Notes: generated by a model not told the origin, from the letters alone. 64,000 bases of DNA from Apostichopus japonicus (GCF_037975245.1 NC_092568.1:21602501-21666500); one strand, 5' to 3'. Counted from the first letter of the stretch, positions 24,498 to 45,255 are shown. Numbers and translations are program-made.

Positions 24498-27400
24498 TTG
24501 TCTTATAAGTGTTTCTATATGTATGTAATAGCGGTGTATTTATATTTCGCTATGGCCTTTACAACGGCTGAAGCATTTGTATCACATACTGAATTGACTA
24601 TAGAGAATGTAGATGATTTATCCAAAGATAATCTCCTAGACTTAGCTAAGCACCTTAGTATCGTAGTACCTCCAGCTGCTAAGAAACCTCAGTTGAATCG
24701 TATAGTTGGTAATCATTTACTAAAATGGGGTTTCATCAAAGGAAAAGGGGAGGATATGCCAAAATCTAGTGAAGAAAGTGAAGAATTAAAGAAATTAACA
24801 ATCCAATTGAAGATTAGGGAACTAGAATTGCAAAACGAAAGAGAGATACGTGAAAGTGAAAAGTTAAAGATAGAGAACGAATTTAGACTGAAGGAATTAG
24901 AACATGAAATGGCTCTTAAAATGCTGGAAACGAAAAGTCACATAGGGCAATCTTCATCGTCTTTTGATTTCTCTAAGAACATAAGGCTAGTTCCTCAGTT
25001 TGATGAAAATGACGTAGACAGATTTTTTACATCGTTTGAAAATTTGGCGAGAAAGTTAGGGTGGCCTAACAAATATTGGACCACATTGCTTCATAGTGTA
25101 TTCACAGGAAGAGCAAAAGACGTTTACACGTCATTGTCGTACTCTGTAGGTTCAGACTATTTAAAAGTCAAAGAACGAGTCTTAAATGCTTATCAGCTAG
25201 TACCAGAGGCATATCGTCAAAAGTTCAGAAATACAAAACGCAAAAGTCCAGATCAAACGTATGTAGAATTCAGTAGAACAAAATCGGAACTATTTGATAA
25301 GTGGCTTGCTTCTAAGAAAGTTGGAGTTGATTTTGAGCTATTAAGAGAGTTAATTTTGATGGAAGAATTTTGTAACTGTCTTCCAAGGGAGATTAGAACT
25401 CATCTTTCAGATAGGGGGGTAGAGCAAATGGAGAAAGCTGCCATTGTTGCAGATGATTATGAGCTGGTTCACAAGAGTTCATTTGGTCAATCCCAGAATC
25501 CCAGAGTTCCAAATTATTTCAAAGGAAAGGGCAAATATGGGAGATCAGGAGAGGGCAATGATTCTGACACAAGAAGGGGTAGTTTTGGAAATGCAGGTTC
25601 CAGAAATACGCCCACGTGCAGTTTTTGTCACAAAATTGACCATGTTAATGCAAGTTGTTTCAAACGGTTGAGAGAAATTGAAAAGCCAACGGCGTTTATT
25701 GCCAGTAAACAAAAGTTAATTATGGGATCCCCACTCATTCAACCGAACTATGTTAAGGACAATAGCATATTTTCGAAAAGCAAGCTTTCTAGTAGTCAAA
25801 TTGAGAAAATTAGGGCAAATCTGAAACCACATGGCTACGATAATTTTATGTCAGTTGGCACTGTTACTAGGCCAGGCACTAATGATTTTTCAGAAATTCA
25901 TATATTGAGGGATACAGGGGCATCACGTTCTTTGATGTTGCGTAATGTGTTTTCCCCAAGTCATGGCATAGAAACCAGTCCAATACATGTGTTAGTAAGG
26001 GGTATGGGAGAGGATACCGTGAGAGCCCCCCTCGTTAAACTTCAGCTCGATTGTGAGTATGTCTCTAAGGTAGTCGAGATAGGAGTAGTAGAGAGGTTGC
26101 CGGTCGACGGTATAGATTTTCTCCTTGGCAATGATATTGCTGGTGGCCAAGTCCACACTTCCCCCTGTGTCCATGTATGTAACCAACCTCAGTCTAATGA
26201 GGAAACAGAACGGTTGTTAACAGAATTTCCTGGTATTTTTCCGGCTTGTGTAACAACTCGTTCTATGGCTCTTAAAGCACCTAATGTGAATGATACTAAT
26301 GTTCCAACAGGTGATGAATGTTTCCAACTGGCAGGAACATTCTTTGAAAATCTTAATGATTTATCTCGAGAAAATCAATTTAATAAGAATCCAGCAAAAA
26401 ATGCTGATGTTGTCAAACCATTGGTTTTAGATCAACAACACTTGATCGAAAGGCAAAAAGCTGACGATCAAATCAAGAAACTTCTGCAATCGGTTCATAC
26501 TGAACAGGAGATTTCTAAGATACCAGTAGGGTATTATATGTCAAAGTCTGGGGTGCTTATGCGAAAATGGCGGCACCCAGAAGTAGCAGCCAATGAAGAA
26601 TGGCTAGTTTTTCATCAGATTGTTGTCCCGTCAGATTACAGGGCTCAGATCATTCAGGTTGCTCATGACCATGCAATGTCAGGTCATTTAGGCGTTAGGA
26701 AGACTAGAGATCGCATACTGCGGCACTTCTTCTGGTCAAAGTTATATAAAGATGTAAGTGAGTTTTGTAGAAGTTGTAAAACCTGCCAAATTGTAGGTAA
26801 ACCAAACCAGAAAATTAAGAGTGCTCCCCTCATTCCTATCCCCGCAGTAGGGCAGCCTTTTGATAAAGTTATCATTGATTGTGTTGGTCCATTCCCCAAA
26901 ACCAGGTCCGGTTTTATGTATCTTTTGACGATAATGGACGTGGCTACCAGATACCCTGAAGCAATCCCACTTCGAAATATTTCGGCAAAATCTGTTTCTG
27001 ATGCACTTTTGAAGTTCTTTACCAGAGTTGGACTTCCTAGGGAAGTACAACATGATCGAGGTTCAAATTTCATGAGCGGGTTGTTCTCAGAAGTATTGCA
27101 AACACTAGGTATTCGGCAAACGGCGTCATCTGCCTACCACCCCGAATCCCAAGGTGCACTAGAGCGTTACCACCAAACCCTTAAAAATATGCTAAAAACG
27201 TTCTGTCACGAAAGTCAGATGGATTGGGATAAAGGTATCGACTTTGTGGTATTTTCAACTAGAGAAACACCAAATGAATCTACGGGTTTCAGCCCCTTTG
27301 AGTTAATTTATGGGCATGAGGTTCGTGGGCCTTTGAAGTTAATGAAGGAAAAGTGGTTGACAGATTCGCCTGCTGAGGTCAATGTACTAGATTATGTATC

Positions 27401-27695
27401 AGATTTGAATGAGAGAGTGCACAAGGCTAGCAAATTGGCAAAGGATAATTTGTTAAAGAGTCAAGATCGAATGAAGAAAAGGTTCGATCAGAAGTCAAAC
27501 GAAAGAAGTTTTCAGACTGGGGAAAAGGTCTTAGTTTTACTGCCAGTACACGGTGAACCATTGCGTGCTAGATTCTCTGGACCGTATCGTGTTGCAAAGA
27601 AAATTAGTGATGTGAACTACATTATTGATACTCCTGGACGGCGTAAGTCTAACCGTCTGTGTCACATTAACATCAAAGTTGAAATCGTATCATGA
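24498..27695 (+). CDS. Gag-protease-integrase polyprotein of LTR retrotransposon
   Basis: One open frame of 1065 aa. Residues about 30-75 form a SAP-like N-terminal segment, about 90-150 a charged coiled coil, and about 160-330 a retrotransposon Gag region. A CCHC zinc knuckle starts at C374 (CSFCHKIDHVNASC). The aspartic protease motif is DTGAS at D472. Without any RT in between, an integrase follows: HHCC zinc domain (H725, H730, C760, C763) and a DDE core with D794, D853 and E889; D853 and E889 are 35 residues apart, the canonical DD35E spacing. The ORF ends after the integrase C-terminal region. The first Met may not be used; Met19 (24552, MAFTTAEAF) gives a more typical Gag start. The RT frame begins in +1 and overlaps the end of this ORF by 71 nt, so frameshifting or a small indel would link them. 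Confidence 0.9.
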   Translation: MSYKCFYMYVIAVYLYFAMAFTTAEAFVSHTELTIENVDDLSKDNLLDLAKHLSIVVPPAAKKPQLNRIVGNHLLKWGFIKGKGEDMPKSSEESEELKKLTIQLKIRELELQNEREIRESEKLKIENEFRLKELEHEMALKMLETKSHIGQSSSSFDFSKNIRLVPQFDENDVDRFFTSFENLARKLGWPNKYWTTLLHSVFTGRAKDVYTSLSYSVGSDYLKVKERVLNAYQLVPEAYRQKFRNTKRKSPDQTYVEFSRTKSELFDKWLASKKVGVDFELLRELILMEEFCNCLPREIRTHLSDRGVEQMEKAAIVADDYELVHKSSFGQSQNPRVPNYFKGKGKYGRSGEGNDSDTRRGSFGNAGSRNTPTCSFCHKIDHVNASCFKRLREIEKPTAFIASKQKLIMGSPLIQPNYVKDNSIFSKSKLSSSQIEKIRANLKPHGYDNFMSVGTVTRPGTNDFSEIHILRDTGASRSLMLRNVFSPSHGIETSPIHVLVRGMGEDTVRAPLVKLQLDCEYVSKVVEIGVVERLPVDGIDFLLGNDIAGGQVHTSPCVHVCNQPQSNEETERLLTEFPGIFPACVTTRSMALKAPNVNDTNVPTGDECFQLAGTFFENLNDLSRENQFNKNPAKNADVVKPLVLDQQHLIERQKADDQIKKLLQSVHTEQEISKIPVGYYMSKSGVLMRKWRHPEVAANEEWLVFHQIVVPSDYRAQIIQVAHDHAMSGHLGVRKTRDRILRHFFWSKLYKDVSEFCRSCKTCQIVGKPNQKIKSAPLIPIPAVGQPFDKVIIDCVGPFPKTRSGFMYLLTIMDVATRYPEAIPLRNISAKSVSDALLKFFTRVGLPREVQHDRGSNFMSGLFSEVLQTLGIRQTASSAYHPESQGALERYHQTLKNMLKTFCHESQMDWDKGIDFVVFSTRETPNESTGFSPFELIYGHEVRGPLKLMKEKWLTDSPAEVNVLDYVSDLNERVHKASKLAKDNLLKSQDRMKKRFDQKSNERSFQTGEKVLVLLPVHGEPLRARFSGPYRVAKKISDVNYIIDTPGRRKSNRLCHINIKVEIVS

Positions 27696-29206
27696 GAGGG
27701 GAGAAGACAATTTTTGTGTGATGTCAGTAGTAGAGGATAATGGTGATGAGACAGAATTGTTGGGAAAGTACTTAAAAGTGACAAAAACGAACTCTGAAGT
27801 TCTTTGCAATCTTGACAGCAAGTTAGGTCACCTACAGCGGAATGAAAGGGAAGATCTGAAACGGTTAATCTCTTCGTTTCCAAGTATTCTTAACGATATT
27901 CCAGGAAAAACAAGTGTATTGTTCCATGATGTTGATGTTGGGGATGCAAAACCAATAAAACAACACCCATATAGACTCAATCCTTCAAAGCTGCAGGTGG
28001 TTAGGAAAGAATTGAATATATGCTTGAGAACGGGATTATTTAGTCATAGCCCTTGGTCTTCACCTATATTACTAGTACCCAAGGAAGATGGATCCCAAAG
28101 GTTATGCATAAATTATAGGAAAGTAAATTCAGTGACAGTCACCGATTCTCATCCTATACCTCGTCTCGATGATTGCATCGATCGTATTGGGAATTCAAAA
28201 TTTGTGAGTAAATATGACTTATTGAAGGGATACTGGCAAGTCCCCTTAACTAAAAGAGCTAAAGAAATTTCGACTTTTGTGACACCGGATGGTGTATGGG
28301 CATGTAATGTAATATGTTATGCCTTTTGGCATGAAAAATGCACCAAGTACGTTCACCCGTCTCATGAACATAGTTTGTAAGGGTCTTAAAGGGTGTGGTA
28401 CCTATATCGATGATGTTATTTTATATTCTGACAGCTGGCAATCTCACATAGAACAAACCAAGGATTTTTTTGAGAGACTTAAGAGTGCAAACTTAACAAT
28501 AAATCTAAACAAGAGTGATCTAGGAAAGGCTTCCGTTACGTATCTTGGTCATGTTGTGGGAGGGGGCAAGGTTTTACCCAAAACAGCTAAGGTTGAAGCA
28601 ATTTATAAATTTCCAGTTCCTTCAAACAAAAAGGAACTAATGCGTTTTTTGGGAATGACAGGATTTTATAGGAAATTTTGTCCGAATTTTGCAGATGTGG
28701 CCAGTCCACTCACTAGCCTATTAGCAAAGAAAGTTAAATTTTTATGGTCAGAATGTTGTCAGACCGCATTTGAGAATCTTAAACTCATTCTTATAAGTGA
28801 GCCTGTACTTGCGGCTCCAAATTTTAAGATATCATTCAACATGACTATCAATGCAAGTGACGTCGGAGTCGGCGCTGTATTATTTCAAGAGGATGACCAA
28901 AAATTGGAACATCCTGTTATTTACTTTTCCAAAAAATTAAATCAAAGTCAACGAAACTATTCTACAATTGACAAGGAAGCATTGGCTCTTATTTTATCTG
29001 TAGGGCATTTTGAAGTGTATCTTAACGGTCCATATCAAACTGTCGTATACACCGACCACAATCCATTGGTTTACATTAATAAGTTTAAGAACAAGAGTGC
29101 ACGTTTGATCAGATGGAGTATTTTCCTCCAAGGGTATGACCTAAAGATAGTTCATATACCTGGAAAGGAAAACATATGTGCAGACGCACTCAGCCGTGTC
29201 GGTTAA
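27625..29206 (+). pseudogene. Reverse transcriptase-RNase H of LTR retrotransposon, frameshifted
   Basis: Two overlapping frames (27625-28380 and 28319-29206) make one RT-RNase H. The first holds the RT fingers and palm start (SPWSSPILLVPKEDGSQRL, INYRKVN, SKYDLLKGYWQVPL). The second starts at MPFGMKNAPSTF and holds the catalytic YIDD (28403-28414), the connection, RNase H (INASDVGVGAVLF, IDKEALAL, YTDHNPL) and the terminal HIPGKENICADALSR. At about 28312-28318 seven extra bases lie between the conserved segments and break the frame, so this copy should not make active RT. RNase H is the last domain before the 3' LTR, confirming that integrase is upstream. Confidence 0.9.
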
Positions 29207-29316
29207 TTGTTTATATATGTGTGTGGTTAAAGTGTTTTTAATTTGTGTAATTATCATCACATGCTAAGTGTTTTCAAGGGAAAAAGACTCCCTTTTTGGT
29301 TGTATTTTTCCACTTT

Positions 29317-29328
29317 ATGGGGGGGGGA
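29317..29328 (+). promoter_or_regulatory. Polypurine tract
   Basis: An A/G run with nine consecutive G directly precedes the 3' LTR, the expected primer for plus-strand DNA synthesis. Confidence 0.75.
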
Positions 29329-29969
29329 TGTTATGATGCAGCATGTTACTTTAAAGGTTAACTACGCTAATTGATGTTATGCAATTCTTTAATGGTGTAT
29401 TATTATGCTAATTTGTAGACGTAGAGCACAATCAGTGCAGTTCTAAGCTACGGTCGAGTAACCTCACCGAATGTCATATATATTAGTTTTCAAGGAGTGG
29501 CTCTGGCTCTTCTCCCAGTGGCACCAACCTGTACGTCACGCCACGTAAAACGACTATGTCTGCCTAGCCCTTACTAAACCTACCTTTGCCAACCACGCTG
29601 TGTGTGACATACTCTTAACTCTCTTTTGGATACCATTCTTCTGAACTTATTATTTACCTTACCCGGTCCTGTTCTCTATACCGGAGCTGTTATTTATACG
29701 AAAAGCGCCTTCCGGAAGCTTCCAGACACACCCGCACTACGGTTACAGACTACCCTGGGATTTGACACCCCGACGGAGAGCCCAGCGGTAGCCGAGGTAC
29801 CTTGCGTGCGCGCTAAGTTAACTTTAAGTATTAAGGTATGTAATGTATTTATGCAAAGTTATATATTTTTGTTACCAAGAGACACGCATTAGATTCTTTT
29901 AAAACAAAACCTCTCTAACCTACTTTATTGTGTTCGTTTCCCAAACCATGATATCTGGACTTCGTAACA
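29329..29969 (+). repeat. 3' LTR of the Gmr1-like element
   Basis: 641 bp, same ends as the 5' LTR and preceded by a G-rich polypurine tract. The short ORF at 29626-29892 lies wholly inside the LTR and is not a gene. Confidence 0.95.
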
Positions 29970-30176
29970 ACTGTGAAACATACTATTGACTCAAATGAAA
30001 TATTATATAATATATATATATTAACATTAGGGTAATCTTCAACAAAACCTGTTTACTGTCTGCGTTACCAGACAGATAGCACATGAGTCTACATATAAAA
30101 CAAATAGCAATCTATTGTCTTCGACTGTATCTCACTTTACCATTACTGCATATAGGTTATATGTAAGTGTTTGTAT

Positions 30177-30620
<444 letters not shown>

Positions 30621-31149
30621 ATTTTGAACCTTGACTGTCTTGTCCTCCGATGGTAAGAAATTGCAATAAACACACGAGGCAAAAAGTAAATTTCAGCCTT
30701 CTTGTTGACTACTATTAGACTATATATACAAGGTCAATTACACACAATAGGCCTAAAATTTGAAATTATGAATTAAATTAAGGTTGCTTCCATATGTATC
30801 CAGAGTGAGTGATCCACACCGCGAAAGTACGCTATCTTCATTTCAATAGTTATGAGCTTTGTCGTTTTAAATTGAAGTAAACAATCTATTTTACCTTGAT
30901 CTGATCCGACTCGCTTAATGTATGTTTCCCACGAGTTAAGTTGTATAAGTGTTCACCATAATTGTCTGCTGACAAGTTCCATTCCAACGCTGATTCGTTT
31001 ATTTATGCCGGTACGCTTTTCAACCTTAATATTGGTTACAGGCTTCCGAAACCACGGATTGTCACCTTCACGTCCCAGCCTCCGATCCGGACTGCGCACC
31101 CCGAGTGACCCTCTCAGTACCCGGTACAAAAAAACTCTGTTACAAAGAC

Positions 31150-31500
31150 CATATTACCAAGGGTTACTGGTATTAGTAAAACCATTACATGGTTGCTATA
31201 GTATTAACCAGACCATACAGCTGGTTACTGGTATTAACCAAACCATTAACACGATCACTATAGTTTTAACTAGATCATTTGCAAGCATGGCTATTGGTAT
31301 TAACCAGAAGGTTTATATGGTAACTGTTTTCAAGCAGACCATTACATGGTTCTTGGTATTAAACAGACCGTTTGCATGGTTACTGGTTTTAAACCAGATC
31401 ATGACATGGTTTTTAGGTATTCATCGTATCATATACATGTTTACTGGTTGTAACCAAACCTTTAAGTTAGTTATACTGGTTTTAACCAGTTCATGTTTAA
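31150..31500. repeat. Degenerate minisatellite just downstream of ECI copy 3
   Basis: The duplicate of the 15800-16150 array, in the same position relative to the stop codon of ECI copy 3. Confidence 0.7.
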
Positions 31501-31599
31501 TAACCGTACCCAATCCAAAGTGACATCATCAAGTTGCGACAAATACTTTCTTGGTTTGATTAATTGCACTTGTACAAGGTTCAATCCGTTCAGCCAACT

Positions 31600-39232
<7,633 letters not shown>

Positions 39233-40667
39233 GCTGTAGAAAAACAGGACATTCGGTAAGTAAAACAAAATGTAAAATAAGCCGTTTCAATTTAATCACC
39301 ATATCAGAAGTAAATTAAACAGCCATCGCTGCATTACAATAAAATGCCTTCCTTTCATTAATCCAAATTTTAAATGTAAATTTATTTTGAGAGTTTTGTT
39401 AATAGTTTGATAGATTTTTTGGATTGCTAGATACCTAAGTGAGAACGATAGTGTCTGGAGATGTCTTTTTGTTTTCATTCTTTAATATTTGTTTACTACT
39501 ACTACTAATTTTTATTCTATACGTGTTTTGGTCTAAAGTGTTAAATGTTCTAAAGTAGTTTGGCAGATCCAAATGGACGGACCATTGTATCCTTTACCAA
39601 TAGCCGCTAAAAATCATCTTCAAAAGATGTAAAACTATATCAAATTATATAAATCATCGCATTTATGTAAGCAATATTAGTAACATTTTTAGATTAAACA
39701 CTCAATATATCTCTTCTCCCCCCAAATTTTCCACCAGTAAGGACACGCTATAAGAAACCTAGAATTACATAGTTAACATCATGAAGAAAAGAAGAAGATA
39801 TATTAAACCATCCACACCCCTCCTTCCCCCTGTAAAAGAGAAAAATGAGGGTGATGAACTTGTTAAAGGTCACCTATAACCGACAGCGTTCAACGGAAAA
39901 GTCTTTGCTGAGACCAGACGAAGAAGATGGAGAAGTGGTGTTGGGGTGGGGTGGGGTGGGGTGGGTGGTGTCGGTTGGGTGGGGTGGGTGGTGATTTACA
40001 CTAGCGTAAAACACTTGATTGGACTAATCTTCATTTGAGTAGACCGCTCGAACTGAAACTTTGTTGTTAAAATTATTATAAAAGAAATACTTACGTGAAT
40101 AACTTAAGTTTGAAAGTGCGTGCTATCCTTCATCCAAGAATCAACCTTGACGAAAGGACGTTTAAATCGTTACTGAAAGATTGACTAATGCGGGTTATAA
40201 ATAAAACAAAGAAAAATATAAAGTTTATATGATATAAAAATTACTCATTCATTCTCGGGTACATATGAAATGTAACGTTGACATTATTGTTGCTATCTTG
40301 GGATATATAGCAAACAAACTGATAAGGTCTGCGTCTGTATTTATTTAGAAGTTAATTCGTCTTTTATTTTTGGAAGTACCTTTGGACTTGAAATAACTAT
40401 TGTCCTCGCTTGGCGGTTACTATGTGCAAGAATAGAAATTAGCATACAATGATTATCTCGATCCCTAATATAAACTTTGTAGTGAAGCAAACGGCACGGA
40501 ACACAGTCCTAAGTGGTTGGACGAACATTATTTTTCATATGGTAAAGTTTAGTCCCTTCAGTTTTGATGTTAATATATCAAGGCAGCCGGCATTTCGTGT
40601 CCATAGAAGGAACTGTAGCTTGATATTTTCTGCCCATATATTTTAAGGGATAGCAAGGTGTTATACC

Positions 40668-41470
40668 CATGGGCGTCAATCCTGAGGAGGGGCGGAGGGA
40701 CACGCTCCCCCCCCCCACATTTCGATGGGTGGGGGAAACACTATTAAATACCCCCCCCCCCCCCACATACACACACACGTGTGGAAAAAGAGTAGTGTCG
40801 TGGCTCTATTTGGTTAGGGCTTACACATCTCAGGATTCATATCATCGAATATTAGAAGTTCAGTTCTATGAAAAGTGACCGAGATTTTACACATCGGTAG
40901 ACCTGCAACTTTGTCTGTTTGAAATTGAAACCACAAGCTGTGTGCGGATAACGGTGCGACCGGAGCCTAAAACTAGGGTCATTCCTTGACCGACTTGGTG
41001 CAATATAATGTGCCCATTTCGAAGTAAATTTATTCACAGATTGTTAGTTGTCGTGGGTTCGAACAAACGAGGGGTATTCTATCCTCAAATATAGGGCAAA
41101 ATGGGGCCGGGATTTCCAGTTCGCCGCATCATTTGTCAACTTGCACTGTGTTCTAATGTTCATGTCAATTGGAATCACAAATAAAAAAAATAATCCACCA
41201 AAAATTAAGACCGCATGAACTCTACTGCAGATTTCCTGAGTGACGAATTTGTAATTTTCTCCCGAAATCACGCAACTAGATGTCTGCTATCCAGCCTGGC
41301 AAGTGCCATCTCTAGCGATCTGGCAGGTATTGAAATCTGAAATTTTCTTGGTACGCTGCGCGCCAACCGATGGCGGCGCTCCGCTTAGATAGTACTTACG
41401 GCCGAAATACTCGACTCGATTACGTACCCCCACCCCTCCTTCACGTTTCAAATCGGATTGACGTCCCCTG
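40668..41470. mobile_element. Non-autonomous hAT-like element, copy B (803 bp)
   Basis: Same insertion as 21496-21954 in the duplicated segment. Right flank GTTGAACC (41471-41478), left flank decayed to GTTATACC. It contains an extra block of about 310 bp (40832-41150) missing from copy A. Confidence 0.75.
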
Positions 41471-42527
41471 GTTGAACCAGTGTCTTTATTGTCAACGACA
41501 GCTTAGCGCACGTGTAGTCACATGAACGAACGAACGAACTAATGGAACAATCAATGAAACAATGGATCAATGGATTAATTAGAAAGCCACTGGATCTTAT
41601 GACTACAATGGCTTCCACAACAATATGTCGAAAATTTGATACTCTCTGTCAGGATATCATGTTTTCGTAACCTCGTCAAATATCGTATTTTCTTGACGTG
41701 TTGTCAACTTAAGTATCAAACTATGGAACGCAAAAATGGTCTCGATATATATGTCGTGTGAAGCCTGCCGCGCGATATGCCATGCCATTGGTGCATCCAG
41801 ACACGCCTACAACTAACATCCTTATTTGCATACGAACACCTTCGAACACCATCATTTCTGTTAACAGCAGCGACGTATTTTTCCAGTAGGACGACGTATA
41901 ATTTAGGTACAGCGGCATACATTTTCAGAACAATGACGTATAGTTTAGGTACAGCGAAGTATATTTTAGGTACAACGACATATATCGTGGCCCTTTCTGC
42001 GTTCCATATGAAACACAACGTCTTGACAATTTGATGTCATGTTAGTGTAAATTGGAAAAGTCAATGTAATATCGTATTTTATCGTTGTTGTTGTTGTTAC
42101 ATTTCGACATGTTGTCAAGATCACTATAAAGCAGCAACAAAACTAAGTGGCACCTTTTGTCACGTGATTGAAACCCATAAACTCGATAAGTATAGTGCAA
42201 TTCAGCAACTAGACAAGGTCGAAGATTTGTCAATATGCAGAAAATACTTAAACATCGGTATCTCGATGAATATATAAGAAATTGTTGTGATGTCGTATGA
42301 CTCTATCACACAGTAATGCTACCTCTCGTTTGTCCTTCAGAACAGCCGTAGGTTGATTTATGCCAATTGTGATAACCATCATAATTGCAGTCCTCAAGGT
42401 TATTTTGGGATACATTTTTTCTCGAATCAAAACTCTTTAAAGTACAAAGTGCACATCGTTATCATACCACATCATTTAATTTTAGAATGCACTTGAACGT
42501 TTGAAGTTTGAACTTGACCCAAAAGCA

Positions 42528-42659
<132 letters not shown>

Positions 42660-44313
42660 TAGGTGTGACAGTGTAGAATCTCCCCCTGCACGGTATTTTA
42701 ATCCTGGTGTTAATCTTGCGAAATTTTATGAAAAGTCCATCATCAAACTGAGATTGTTATCATTATTAATTTCTTAACAGTACTCAGACAGATCTTCGTG
42801 TGTACGTTAATTTGGTATACACTTTGATTTTCGTAAAGTGCCCCCTTTGATAAATAAAAAGTGCCATTTTGGGAATATCTACTGTATTTCACTTTATTAA
42901 TCTAATAATTAATTAAGTTTTGTTGAAATTATATAAAATTTAAATTTAAAGAGTCCAATTGGTCTGTCATGAAACAATATATATACTCGGGCGGTTGCCA
43001 CGTGGAGTGGGGTTTGCATAAGTGGCACACCCCCCCCCCCCTCCTCACAACACAGTCTTGTAAATAACTCAAAGTACAGCGTACATGCACACAAACACCC
43101 AACTGATTGATGTGTCGGTTCAAGCACAGCAAGTACGCATACATATAGGAATACGTGGTGGCCATACACACAGACGATAAAAAACACATATATATCAATA
43201 CACCTTCGACTAGATTCCTTTGGCAATTAATTATAATTTTAGAATTGTTATCAGATAAAACAATCATAGGTCATACCACGATGTGTAACTATAATATGCA
43301 GCAATACTGTTACTAAAATAGATACCTTATCTCGCAAAGCAAATCTTTTTGTGGTAAACTTGAACTTGGATCAAGGACAGCGTGGAATTTACTTTACTAA
43401 GAAAGGTTATTTCAAGGACTTGTTGCCTTTATGGTATTAAACACACTTCACTCATTTTTTTTAAGCTAATAATAAGCATTGTGGTTTTCTGTCTCGTTAT
43501 TGTTATAAAAATCCCCCGACTGAACATTGTTTACCCCCGACTGACGATGAAGGTGGGAATACGGGGGGGGGGGGGGTAAGCTTAACCATTTCTTGACGTA
43601 AAACAATGCTCAACATTGTTTCTTCAAATCTCTGGAAGGAGGGGTAAATGACAGTTTAATCTCATATTAAGCTATACGTTATTATCTAACACAGATCTCT
43701 CTTAAGAACTAAGGTATATGTAAATCCCACAAACAGTGGCGGCGCCAAGGAAGGGGTGGCAGGGGGAAATCCCCCCAATTACTTTATGTTTTCCTCCAGT
43801 TTCCAAAACTCCCCCCCCCCGACCCCCCACCCCTTCTTCTCAAGTCGGTTGTAGTATTATTTCTGTTCTCACAAGTCTGCTGGTCGCATCGATAATCAGC
43901 TCTTCTTCGAGCAAGGAGAGCTTCGCTGGTACTTAATATGCATTACAGAGCGTTTTCTCATTGGCCTGTTTAAATCAAGAGGCACGGCGTAAAATAATAC
44001 ATGAATTTTATATGTCTTCAGCGGGTAAATTGTTTGATACTTAAGATCATTAAGTTTTTAATGAATGTAATACCTTTGTCAATTTAGATTGGTGAACATT
44101 CTCATATTTCACGATAAGCATCAGCGATAAGCGTCAGATAAGCAGCTTAAATAGCTTAAGCGACTTACAAAAGTTCCATTATTTGAAAATTAACAGTTTT
44201 ATGTATTTCCTTTTCGAAACGCGTGGAATCCCTTTAAGCACTTTAACTGCACAAGTGGAACTCTTGAGTCAATCATCAGGCACGTCCGTCTACGTACGAA
44301 TTAACCTATAGTG

Positions 44314-44830
44314 CAGGGGTTCCCTAACTGGGGTGTATGAATCCCCAGGGGGTGCGTGAGTCCATCCCAGGGGGTTCGTGAGACGTTTCTGAAAGTCAAA
44401 ACTCGAGAACTTTTTGTTGAACTAAAATCTGATATATCATTTAGTAATGTACAAAAGTCGTACCTAAAAAAATTCTTCGCGTTCTATACGCATATGTTGC
44501 CATAGTAGTACCGTACCGTGCATGTGATAAACAACTGAATTATGAAACAGACACAGGCCGCATGACATTGGTGAAGTTGGTATACGCATGACAGTAATTC
44601 GTGAACTTTTTAAAAAGCTGATCTGATCTTCAAGTTTCCAAATAAATATTTGTTGTTCTCTTGTTTTCTTTCATTACAATATTACACTATGAACTTGATC
44701 TTTTACGAAGCACTTTTATGCGTATTATAGTATAATAATAACTCAGATTGTGTCTCGAAAAGTTGGGGTGCGTGGACAACTCCGACATCCACATAGGGGG
44801 TTCATGGGGGGATAAAGTAAGGAAACCCTG
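44314..44830. mobile_element. hAT/Charlie-like MITE, degenerate (517 bp)
   Basis: Left end CAGGGGTTCCCTAACTGGGG and right end GTAAGGAAACCCTG form the kind of terminal repeat known from Charlie-type hAT elements. The flanks CTATAGTG and ATCTAATG fit a decayed 8-bp duplication. The interior has no ORF. Confidence 0.55.
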
Positions 44831-45255
44831 ATCTAATGTGTTCGTATCATTAAAATAGAAGGAGTTCAATGGTTCGAATGCATATAAGCAGTACATCACG
44901 TAATGGGACTCAGAGCCGTAGACAGAGAGAGTTGCGACATGCAAGGTTTACAGTCACTCGATTAGCCTGAAGTGCCATTTTGGATCCGGTTTACTACGTT
45001 CTATGGCGCCGCGTGACTTTAGTAAAACAATATATTGTTGATTGCTGTTGGTGTTGAATATATCGATCCCACCCCCTCCGACATTAAAGGTATGCTGTAT
45101 CGGCCCCAAATATGCTAGATATTCAAATATGGTCACCTTTGGTCAAAATTCTGATTTTTATTACAACTTTCGATAAAGTTTTCCTTGGTTTCTTGTGCTT
45201 AACCCTTACCCACCAACAGTATCTCTTCCAAACCTCCCACTACCCCCTTCCCATC

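Larger units (their letters stand above)
23732..29969 (+). mobile_element. LTR retrotransposon, Ty3/gypsy proteins in Gmr1-like order
   Basis: A complete element with a 5' LTR (23732-24395), primer-binding site, Gag-PR-INT ORF, RT-RNase H region, polypurine tract and 3' LTR (29329-29969). The flanking ACTG at 23728-23731 and 29970-29973 is a 4-bp target duplication. Removing the element restores the continuous module sequence seen at 9775-9790 and elsewhere. Integrase precedes reverse transcriptase, the reverse of ordinary Ty3/gypsy. No env-like ORF follows RNase H. The LTRs differ by a few substitutions, one 1-bp indel and one block of about 24 bp missing from the 3' LTR, so insertion is recent. 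Confidence 0.95.

Noticed and set aside
29626-29892. 88-aa ORF in the 3' LTR.
   Set aside because: It lies inside the LTR, shows no domain, and is disrupted by the extra block and 1-bp indel in the 5' LTR.
43735-43850. Another hAT-like element starting CAGTGGCGGCGCC.
   Set aside because: I could not find a matching right end or an 8-bp duplication, so it is not listed as an element.
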